Part shown: piece by piece, positions 6,319 to 12,204 of the stretch
Layout of the letters: every line of letters starts with the position of its first letter
Numbering within the stretch: position 1 is the first letter of the stretch
From: Flavobacteriales bacterium UBA6969
GTDB taxonomy: Bacteria; Bacteroidota; Bacteroidia; Flavobacteriales_D; Sanyastnellaceae
Assembly (NCBI GenBank): GCA_002448555.1
Contig: DJYV01000070.1
Location: 1-12,204 of the forward strand
Direction: 5' to 3'
DNA: 12,204 nucleotides
The notes under the pieces: model-generated
Told to the model about the DNA's origin: nothing
The model's database searches: none
What the model saw: only the letters and a program-made list of their open reading frames with translations
Made by a program: the position numbers and the translations under genes

Positions 6319-7638
6319 ATGAGTACAGTTATGACGACAGAATACTTGCCCTACAAAGTAAAGGACATCAGCCTTGCTGAATGGGGCCGGAAGGAAATCC
6401 GTTTGGCGGAAGCCGAAATGCCGGGATTGATGGCGCTGCGCGCCAAGTACGGGGAGGAGAAGCCGCTGAAGGGTGCCCGCATCGCCGGTTGCCTCCACAT
6501 GACCATTCAAACGGCCGTGTTGATCGAGACGCTCGTGGACCTCGGCGCGGACGTGACCTGGTCCTCATGCAACATCTTCTCAACGCAAGACCACGCCGCA
6601 GCAGCCATTGCCGCAGCGGGCATCCCGGTCTACGCGTGGAAGGGCATGAACGAAGACGAATTTGACTGGTGCATCCGCCAGACGCTGTTCTTTGGTGAGG
6701 AGCGTCAGCCGTTGAACTTGATTTTGGACGACGGCGGTGACTTGACCAATATGGTGTTGGACGAGTTCCCACAGCTTGCTGATGGCATCAAAGGCTTGTC
6801 CGAGGAAACCACCACGGGCGTGCTCCGCTTGTACGACCGCATGAAAGCCGGCACGCTGCCGATGCCTGCGATCAACGTTAACGACTCGGTGACCAAGTCC
6901 AAGTTTGACAACAAGTACGGTTGCCGCGAGTCCGCAGTGGACGCCATCCGCCGGGCCACCGACGTGATGATGGCCGGTAAGGTGGCCGTTGTTGCTGGAT
7001 ACGGCGACGTCGGTAAGGGCACCGCAGAATCCCTGCGCAACGCCGGTTGCCGCGTAATCGTGACCGAAATCGATCCGATCTGTGCACTTCAGGCGGCCAT
7101 GGACGGCTACGAAGTGAAGCGCATGGCCGATGCGGTTGTCGAGTCCGACATCATCTGCACGGCGACGGGCAACAAGGACATCATCCACGGCGTGCACTTC
7201 GAAGCGATGAAGGACAAAGCGATCGTTTGCAACATCGGGCACTTCGATAATGAAATCGATGTGGCGTGGTTGAACACGAACCACGGCGACACGAAAGACA
7301 CCATCAAGCCACAGGTTGACTTGTACAATGTCAACGGCAACGACATCATCTTGTTGGCCGAGGGCCGTTTGGTGAACTTGGGCTGTGCCACGGGTCACCC
7401 GAGCTTTGTCATGTCGAACTCATTCACCAACCAGACCATCGCTCAGTTGGAGCTGTGGAAGAATGCGGCGGCGTACAAAAACGAGGTGATCACCTTGCCC
7501 AAGCACTTGGACGAAGAGGTGGCACGCTTGCACTTGGACAAGATCAACGTCGAGCTGGAGACGCTGACGCAAGAACAAGCCGACTACATCGGCGTTCCCG
7601 TCAACGGCCCGTTCAAATCCGATCTCTACCGCTACTGA
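6319..7638 (+). CDS. ahcY: Adenosylhomocysteinase (S-adenosylhomocysteine hydrolase)
   Basis: The 439-residue cytoplasmic NAD-dependent enzyme splits S-adenosylhomocysteine to adenosine and homocysteine, clearing the product of methylation reactions in the methyl cycle. Visible hallmarks are HMTIQTAVLIETL (60-72), SEETTTGV (161-168), NVNDSVTKSKFDN (186-198) with catalytic K193, D197 and N198, the NAD loop GYGDVGKG (217-224), GHPSFVMSNSFTNQ (379-392), and the C-terminus PFKSDLYRY, whose K433 and Y437 reach into the NAD site of the neighbouring subunit. Length matches the family. The ATG at 6319 is used; an ATG four codons later (6331) is also possible. The exosortase gene starts 7 bases after the stop, so the two are probably one operon. 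There is no internal insertion or loss. Confidence 0.97.
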   Translation: MSTVMTTEYLPYKVKDISLAEWGRKEIRLAEAEMPGLMALRAKYGEEKPLKGARIAGCLHMTIQTAVLIETLVDLGADVTWSSCNIFSTQDHAAAAIAAAGIPVYAWKGMNEDEFDWCIRQTLFFGEERQPLNLILDDGGDLTNMVLDEFPQLADGIKGLSEETTTGVLRLYDRMKAGTLPMPAINVNDSVTKSKFDNKYGCRESAVDAIRRATDVMMAGKVAVVAGYGDVGKGTAESLRNAGCRVIVTEIDPICALQAAMDGYEVKRMADAVVESDIICTATGNKDIIHGVHFEAMKDKAIVCNIGHFDNEIDVAWLNTNHGDTKDTIKPQVDLYNVNGNDIILLAEGRLVNLGCATGHPSFVMSNSFTNQTIAQLELWKNAAAYKNEVITLPKHLDEEVARLHLDKINVELETLTQEQADYIGVPVNGPFKSDLYRY

Positions 7639-7645
7639 CCCCACG

Positions 7646-8227
7646 ATGGATTGGATACAGAAATTACGCGAATTCGTCCGGTCTCAGCCGGACGTTTTCC
7701 GTTTTCTGGTCCTGGGTTTTGGGGGGTACATCGTGTGGCACCTGGCCTACGAAACCTACCTCAAGCCCGCCACCCTGTTGGACGAGTACATCACCCAGAA
7801 CCTCATTGTGGTTACCGAGTCGGTGGTCGATGTCCTCGGTTATGAGCCGCTGGCGTTCTTTCAGGAAAACGACGGTGAATTCCAGTACCGCGTGGGCATC
7901 CGCGGCGCCCAGGGGGTGTTGGTAGGGCCTTCGTGCGATGGGGTGGTGCTGTTCGCGCTTTTCGCCATTTTCATTCTGTCTTTTCCCGGTCGCTGGTTGC
8001 GAAAGCTGTGGTACATTCCGGCAGGCATTGCCGCCATCCATGCAGCGAACATTTTGCGCATCATCAGCCTCTTGATGATTCAATTGTACTTTGGCGAAGA
8101 AGCGCTCAAATTCAACCACGACTACACCTTCACGGTATTCGTTTACAGCATCATCTTCGCGCTGTGGTACGGATATGCGGTGGGAGCCGGGTTTGGTTTG
8201 AAGCGTCCTCAATCGCCCGTTGCATGA
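7646..8227 (+). CDS. Exosortase family protein, XrtF-like
   Basis: The 193-residue polytopic inner-membrane protein carries the exosortase/archaeosortase catalytic set in order: C97 in GPSCDGVVLF, R138 in AANILRIISLL and H158 in FNHDYTF. Membrane spans are visible near 17-36, 98-113, 121-147 and 160-182. These enzymes are transpeptidase-like proteases thought to cut and re-anchor secreted proteins bearing a C-terminal tripartite sorting signal. The short length, the Bacteroidota setting and the downstream partner point to the XrtF type; XrtX is the alternative. As far as I recall, no sorting signal has been assigned to XrtF, and I see no PEP-CTERM-like tail in this window. The start is 7 bases after ahcY. 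The last 4 bases (ATGA) overlap the partner gene, implying translational coupling. Confidence 0.85.
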   Translation: MDWIQKLREFVRSQPDVFRFLVLGFGGYIVWHLAYETYLKPATLLDEYITQNLIVVTESVVDVLGYEPLAFFQENDGEFQYRVGIRGAQGVLVGPSCDGVVLFALFAIFILSFPGRWLRKLWYIPAGIAAIHAANILRIISLLMIQLYFGEEALKFNHDYTFTVFVYSIIFALWYGYAVGAGFGLKRPQSPVA

Positions 8228-8787
8228 CCGCTCCAACGTACAAACCCATCCTTCCCCGCCGCCGGCCGCTTTGGATCGTGGTGCTCGCCGGCATGCTGGT
8301 GTTTGGATTCTACCAAGAGCGGGCCAAGGTTCAATTGAACCACTACGTCCACGTGCTCCAGGAAAACCCGGGCGTGGCGGAAATGTCCGCTGAGTTGCGT
8401 GAAAAATGGTTTGATGTCAACCCGCAGCCCAAGCGGATTCATTACTACGTCATGGAGCGCACATGGAATGGGTTTCACCGGTATTCGCTGCCGCAGTTGG
8501 CGCGCATGAAATGGGCGTTGAGCATCGGCATCCTCTTGGTGTTTTTTGCGCTGGATGTCCTGTTTCTACGGACGACCGGGCATTTCGAACGGTGGCCGTG
8601 GCTCATTGTCATGTATGCCATCGCCGGAACCATCATGGCGGCGTTTTTGGTTTTAGTGCCGGGAAAAGCGGGCTACAGCGTAGCCCATGAATTCCTGGCT
8701 TTCTTGCAGTCGCCTTTACCGTCGTTGTTGATTGTGTTGGTGCCGTCCCTCTTTGAACGGATGCGAACCGACGGGCCTACTGATTGA
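8224..8787 (+). CDS. Exosortase F system-associated membrane protein
   Basis: The 187-residue protein has four likely membrane spans (about 16-30, 96-115, 124-147 and 157-177) and a soluble loop of roughly 65 residues between the first two, with Tyr/His/Trp-rich KRIHYYVMERTWNGFHRYS before the second span. The end FLQSPLPSLLIVLVPSLF recalls the conserved C-terminal span of the small membrane protein that accompanies XrtF in flavobacteria. Its role is unknown; guarding, presenting or handling the exosortase substrate are all possible. I chose the ATG at 8224, inside the stop region of the exosortase gene: the open frame continues upstream to 7933 but that part overlaps the exosortase. The final 11 bases overlap the 3' end of the convergent Rieske-like gene. 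It is somewhat longer than the roughly 145 residues I recall for the family. Confidence 0.75.
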   Translation: MTAPTYKPILPRRRPLWIVVLAGMLVFGFYQERAKVQLNHYVHVLQENPGVAEMSAELREKWFDVNPQPKRIHYYVMERTWNGFHRYSLPQLARMKWALSIGILLVFFALDVLFLRTTGHFERWPWLIVMYAIAGTIMAAFLVLVPGKAGYSVAHEFLAFLQSPLPSLLIVLVPSLFERMRTDGPTD

Positions 8788-9211
8788 AAACGCGCAAGAC
8801 CGGGTCGTTCCACTGCGTCGAATACCGATGCAGCGGGTACACGGCATCCCCCGAGACGACCGAACCGTCGATGATGAGCCATTCAGAATTGCTGCACGGG
8901 TCAGTGATGAGCAGGCCGTCCTCGGCCACTTCCACCTGGCAATTGGCCGGGATGTCGAACGTGCTGTGCCGGTCGAGGGCGACGAACTGGTCGAGGGTAT
9001 ACCGGTACAGGATGATGCCTTGCGAACCTCCGTTGACGAGCACATGGCCACTGGGCACCGACAGGTCGAGGTAGGCCGGCAGGTTGACATTAACAGAGAA
9101 ATCCACCGGTACGTACGGGATGAATTGTTGCGGATCGTTGCACCGCGCCTGTAAAAGCACGAGGGCGCCAAGGGCGATAGCTGCGCTGCGAAAGGAGGCA
9201 TTTAAGGTCAT
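8777..9211 (-). CDS. Rieske-like envelope protein without cluster ligands
   Basis: The 144-residue protein begins with a short basic and hydrophobic leader (7-22) ending ALVLLQARCNDP. C24 could be a lipidated cysteine, although Arg at -1 is not typical of a lipobox, so it may instead be a plain signal or anchor. The rest follows a Rieske-type beta fold: PVDFSVNVNLPAYLDL, then FVALDRHSTFD (76-86), C91, LLITDPCSNSEW (100-111) and DGSVVSGDAVYPLHRY (115-130). A working Rieske domain needs C-x-H and C-x-x-H. Here the first Cys is Asp (D80-R81-H82) and the second pair reads C106-S-N-S, so a [2Fe-2S] cluster cannot bind in the usual way; C91 and C106 remain and could form a disulfide. I recall ligand-poor relatives of this kind in flavobacteria. 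It is the last gene of the efflux/tsaB operon, with a start overlapping tsaB by 4 bases. Function unknown. Confidence 0.7.
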   Translation of the reverse strand: MTLNASFRSAAIALGALVLLQARCNDPQQFIPYVPVDFSVNVNLPAYLDLSVPSGHVLVNGGSQGIILYRYTLDQFVALDRHSTFDIPANCQVEVAEDGLLITDPCSNSEWLIIDGSVVSGDAVYPLHRYSTQWNDPVLRVFNQ

Positions 9212-9948
9212 GCTGGTGCGGATTTACGCAACCCGAGCGGGTCTTTGGGTTGGCCGGCTTGGAAGTCCTTCAGGTAGGCCGGGGTGAAGTACGCGACGTC
9301 TTCGAAGCGCTGGTTGGCCCAAGCGTCGAGCGCAGGAATACGCGCACAGTCGGCGGTCGGATGGGCTGAGGTGAATTGCCACGTGATACCTGTTCCCGCC
9401 AGCAAGCGCTCTGTTTTGTCAGCGGCATCGCCCACGACGATGGCGTCGTCGGTGGCACGGGGGAAGAGCGCATCCACGCCAGCCTGGGATTCGATGACCA
9501 GTGCCCGCGTCTCATCCAAGGCGTCGAAACGCTCACCGGACCAGCGGAACGTTTGCGTGTACACTTCATCCCGACGTGCGTCCATCACGGCGATTACCGT
9601 TGCACCCGCTTCGAGGGGGCCATTGGCCACGGCATGGTAGGCCTGAATTTCCAAGCTGTTGATGGCGATGAGGGGAATGCCCTGGGCGTGGCAAATGCCT
9701 TTGGCGGTGGAGGTGCCAATGCGCAAGCCCGTGTAACTCCCGGGCCCTGCACAGACTGCCGCAGCTGATAAATCTGAGGCTTGCCACCCCGTTGCTTTCA
9801 GCGCGGCATCAATTATGGGGAGCAGGTTGGAGGCGTGTACATGCTGTTCCTCGCATCGCTGTTCGGAATGCACGCAGGCATCGCCGTCAAACAGCGCCAC
9901 GGAGCACGACAGGGTCGAAGTTTCGAGGGCTAAAATCCGTGCGCTCAT
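9208..9948 (-). CDS. tsaB: tRNA threonylcarbamoyladenosine biosynthesis protein TsaB
   Basis: The 246-residue ASKHA-fold protein forms a dimer with TsaD and, with TsaE, helps move the threonylcarbamoyl group onto A37 of tRNAs reading ANN codons. Visible marks are the N-terminal ILALETSTLSCSVALF (5-20), EEQHVHASNLLPII (33-46), AGPGSYTGLRIGTSTAKG (67-84), NSLE, VMDARRDEVY (121-130) and TPAYLKDF (222-229). Length is normal for the family. The start codon overlaps the stop of the periplasmic adaptor by 4 bases and its stop overlaps the start of the Rieske-like gene by 4 bases, so all three should be translationally coupled. tsaD and tsaE are not in the window. Confidence 0.95.
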   Translation of the reverse strand: MSARILALETSTLSCSVALFDGDACVHSEQRCEEQHVHASNLLPIIDAALKATGWQASDLSAAAVCAGPGSYTGLRIGTSTAKGICHAQGIPLIAINSLEIQAYHAVANGPLEAGATVIAVMDARRDEVYTQTFRWSGERFDALDETRALVIESQAGVDALFPRATDDAIVVGDAADKTERLLAGTGITWQFTSAHPTADCARIPALDAWANQRFEDVAYFTPAYLKDFQAGQPKDPLGLRKSAPA

Positions 9949-11234
9949 TGGTCCTCTTCCGCTTCTTCAGTGGCTTTGATTTCGACTGCATCACCGTCGT
10001 CCAGCGTGCGGGATACGCTTTGATACGGTCCAGTCACGACGGTCAGCGAGGTGTCAAGTCCCGATTTGATTTCGATGTAGCGGTTGTCTTGGATGCCGGT
10101 TTCCACCCGTTGCCAACGAGCCTCCCCGCTCGGCTCCAACACAAACACCCCCAACTCATACTCTTCCTCGTCCGTTTCTGATTCGCGCGTGGTCACCGAT
10201 TGAATGGGCACCGATACCACGGCGTCGGCACTCCGGGTGAGCACGTCCACTTTGGCGCTCATCCCCGGTCGGAACGGCGAGGAGGCGTCTTCCAAGGTGG
10301 TGAGCAGTTCAGCATAGCTCTCCGGTTGTAGCCGCACCTTCACGGAAAAATTCGTGACTTGGTCCATGGCGAATCCATTGAGCCCCGCGTTCAATGCCGT
10401 GTTGCCGATTTCGGTAACCGAGCCCATGAAGGTTTCGTCCAGGTACGCATCCACCTCCACTTCCGCCTTGTCGTTCATGCCGACGCGGACGATGTCGCTC
10501 TCGTTTACCTCGACGTCCACTTCCATGATGGATAGATCGGAGACCTTCATGACGACCTCGCCTGCGGTAAATCCGTTGCCTTGCACGCTTTCACCGACCT
10601 CTTTGACGAGGGCTGTGACGGTGCCGGACTGGGGGGCGAGCAAGGTGGTGCGGCTCAGGTTGTCCCGGGCTTCTTGCACCGAGGCCTCGGCACTTGAAAT
10701 GGCAAACTCCGCGCTGCGGATGGATTCCGAAGCCGCGGTCAAGGTTGCCTCGGCGCTGATGAAGTTGGCCTCACCGGTGTCGTAATCCGCCTGTGAAACC
10801 ACCTTGTCACGAAACAACTGCTGGGTACGCTGCCAGTTCTTTTCAGCGGCGAAAAACTGGGCATTGGCCTGGGCGTGCTGGGCTTTGGCCGATGCGAGGT
10901 TGGATCGGGCACTGTTGGCTGCGGCTTGCGCCCGGTTGAGGGCGGCTTCATACAAATCGGGATTGATCTGGACGAGCAAGTCGCCTTTTTCGACCCGGTC
11001 GCCCTCCTTCACGGGCAGGGCGAGGATTTGACCGCTCACCTCGGCGGTGATGTTTACTTCGGTTTCTGGCTGAATTTTACCCGAGGCCGAAACGCGCTCG
11101 ACAATGTCTCGAACGGCAGCCTGCTCTACATCTACTTCGTCCAGGGTTTCCCGACCGCCGTACCACTTGCCAGCAATGCCGAGCACCACAATGGCAACGA
11201 CGCTGATGATCCAGAATTTTTTCGTGAATTTCAT
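9945..11234 (-). CDS. Efflux periplasmic adaptor subunit (MacA/RND membrane-fusion type)
   Basis: The 429-residue protein is anchored by one N-terminal span (about 7-22) and otherwise lies in the periplasm, where it joins an inner-membrane pump to a TolC-like channel. The first lipoyl half is near 57-93 (ITAEVSGQILALPVKEGDRV, KGDLLVQINP). An Ala/Gln/Ser-rich coiled-coil hairpin spans about 95-190, and the second lipoyl half is near 195-232 (TTLLAPQSGTVTALV). A beta-barrel and membrane-proximal part follow (PGMSAKVDVLT near 323-333, VSVPIQSV). The end is strongly acidic (ATEEAEEDQ). The architecture favours MacA-like adaptors, which pair with MacB-type ABC pumps. No pump gene lies next to it in the window, so it may be upstream of the right edge. 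The gene starts 9 bases after the TolC-like gene stops. Confidence 0.9.
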   Translation of the reverse strand: MKFTKKFWIISVVAIVVLGIAGKWYGGRETLDEVDVEQAAVRDIVERVSASGKIQPETEVNITAEVSGQILALPVKEGDRVEKGDLLVQINPDLYEAALNRAQAAANSARSNLASAKAQHAQANAQFFAAEKNWQRTQQLFRDKVVSQADYDTGEANFISAEATLTAASESIRSAEFAISSAEASVQEARDNLSRTTLLAPQSGTVTALVKEVGESVQGNGFTAGEVVMKVSDLSIMEVDVEVNESDIVRVGMNDKAEVEVDAYLDETFMGSVTEIGNTALNAGLNGFAMDQVTNFSVKVRLQPESYAELLTTLEDASSPFRPGMSAKVDVLTRSADAVVSVPIQSVTTRESETDEEEYELGVFVLEPSGEARWQRVETGIQDNRYIEIKSGLDTSLTVVTGPYQSVSRTLDDGDAVEIKATEEAEEDQ

Positions 11235-11243
11235 GGGAAGGGG

Positions 11244-12204
11244 TTATCGGAAGGTCATGGCTTTGCCCATGTAGAAATCGAGGATGCGGCTCTTGAAAGC
11301 CAGATCGTATTTGGCGCGAAGGGCGTTGACGCGGGCGTTGTCAAACAAGGTGCGGGCGTCGGCGTAGTCAATGGCCGTCGATGCTCCGGCTTCGTAGCGT
11401 TTTTCCGTATTCAGGAAGGCGCGCTCTGCCGCAACCAAGGCGGCCTCTTGGGCCACAGATTGTTCGGAGGCTGCACGCGCATCGGCCCAGGCCGATTCGA
11501 TGCTAGTGGTCAGCGTCTGCTTCGTCTGTTCGAGTTGATATTGAGCACTCAATGCAGAAACTTCGGCTTGTTCGATGGAGGACTTCACGCTGAAGTTGTT
11601 GAAGACGGGGATGCTCATGGAGAAGAACACGCTCTGGTTGAAGTTCTGGCTAAGCTGATCGTCAAACGGCGTCGTGATGAAGTTATAGACTTCTTGTTGA
11701 GCAATGAGATCGTACGACGTGCTGTCGTCCACCACAAGCGAACCCAGCACAATTTCCTCCGTTGAGGGCGCACTGTCAACGTCAATGCTGCGGGAGGCTC
11801 CGGAGTATCCGGTGCCGATATTGTAGCTCGCAAACAGACGGGGGTAGCGATTGGCTTTTGCGATATCCAACCCGATGAAGGCGTCCTCAACCTGCAACTC
11901 CGCCTGCCGAATTTCGGGGAAGGAGCCGAGGGCATAGGCCACAGCTGCCGCAGGTGAGGAGGGCAGGTCCGTGCGTTGAAGGTCTTCATCCGAAGGCCGA
12001 ACTAATTCGAAGCCATCGGCCTCTGAAGCGGGCAGTTGAAGCAGCTGGACCAAGTTCAACTTGGCTAATCCCAAGGCATTCTTGGTGCTCACGATATTCG
12101 CCTCGTCCGCAGCCAGCTGGGCTTCGACATCGTAAAGGTCAAATTCGGCAGCTGCCCCGGCGGCGACCATGCTCCGCATGCGGTCCACTTGACGCGCTGT
12201 CGCT
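11244..12204 (-). CDS. TolC-family outer membrane efflux protein (5' partial)
   Basis: The last 319 residues are visible and the frame stays open to the right edge, so roughly a quarter to a third of a usual protein of about 440-480 residues is missing at the N-terminus. The pattern of long amphipathic helices fits the second half of a TolC-type channel: VDRMRSMVAAGAAAEFDLYD, VEAQLAADEANIVSTKNALG, AKLNLVQLLQL, then a beta-strand section (YPRLFASYNIGTGYSG, VFFSMSIPVFNNFSVK) and a second helical pair (ALVAAERAFLNTEKRYEAG, STAIDYADARTLFDNARVNA). It should form a trimeric channel across the outer membrane and periplasm with the adaptor encoded next. It is the first visible gene of the operon; its promoter lies outside the window. 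Confidence 0.9.
   Translation of the reverse strand, partial: ATARQVDRMRSMVAAGAAAEFDLYDVEAQLAADEANIVSTKNALGLAKLNLVQLLQLPASEADGFELVRPSDEDLQRTDLPSSPAAAVAYALGSFPEIRQAELQVEDAFIGLDIAKANRYPRLFASYNIGTGYSGASRSIDVDSAPSTEEIVLGSLVVDDSTSYDLIAQQEVYNFITTPFDDQLSQNFNQSVFFSMSIPVFNNFSVKSSIEQAEVSALSAQYQLEQTKQTLTTSIESAWADARAASEQSVAQEAALVAAERAFLNTEKRYEAGASTAIDYADARTLFDNARVNALRAKYDLAFKSRILDFYMGKAMTFR

Noticed and set aside
6580..7398. 272-codon open frame on the minus strand
   Set aside because: It is antisense to ahcY, which is certain, and shows no family motif.
7933..8223. Upstream extension of the exosortase partner gene
   Set aside because: The frame is open, but this part overlaps the catalytic region of the exosortase and does not read as membrane protein. 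The ATG at 8224, in the ATGA overlap, is the natural start.
10875..11765. 296-codon open frame on the plus strand
   Set aside because: It is antisense to both the adaptor and the TolC-like gene and crosses their border; no domain is recognisable.
1..12204. Mobile element, CRISPR, tRNA or replication origin
   Set aside because: I looked for transposase or integrase motifs, spaced direct repeats, tRNA-like cloverleafs and clustered DnaA boxes near rpmH and saw none. rpmH alone is not evidence of an origin in Bacteroidota.

Overview
The window looks like a chromosomal piece of a fairly GC-rich member of the Bacteroidota, most likely an environmental Flavobacteriales-type bacterium. This rests on several signs: a secreted-protein tail of the type IX secretion kind, an exosortase of the XrtF type with its usual partner membrane protein, a Rieske-like protein that has lost its cluster ligands, starts without Shine-Dalgarno sequences, and promoters of the Bacteroidota form (TTTG, about 19 bases, TAnnTTTG). 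The taxon is inferred from family knowledge; no 16S or other marker search was possible.

Layout, left to right. (1) 2-775, plus strand: the 3' end of a large secreted protein, followed by two hairpins, the second a clear terminator. (2) 967-2244, plus: a GT-B glycosyltransferase of clearly lower GC than its surroundings. It runs tail to tail into (3) gmd (GDP-mannose 4,6-dehydratase, 2249-3337, minus), which lies downstream of an MsbA-like ABC exporter (3383-5209, minus). These three genes suggest surface glycan or lipid export. (4) 5210-5596: a strong promoter, the small ribosomal gene rpmH (L34, 5358-5525, plus) and its terminator. (5) A 4'-phosphopantetheinyl transferase (5597-6250, minus), divergent from ahcY (6319-7638, plus). 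(6) Directly behind ahcY, and probably in its operon, are an XrtF-like exosortase (7646-8227) and its partner membrane protein (8224-8787), coupled by a 4-base overlap. (7) A minus-strand operon entering from the right edge: a TolC-like outer membrane protein (partial), a periplasmic adaptor of the MacA/RND type, tsaB (tRNA t6A synthesis) and the Rieske-like protein. The adaptor/tsaB and tsaB/Rieske-like junctions both overlap by 4 bases. The last gene overlaps the exosortase partner gene tail to tail by 11 bases.

Most of the window is core housekeeping and envelope biology. The least understood part is the exosortase pair, whose substrate I cannot identify here, together with the ligand-less Rieske-like protein that converges on it. 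I saw no tRNA, rRNA, CRISPR array, insertion sequence, prophage or origin. No gene-free stretch exceeds 300 bases.
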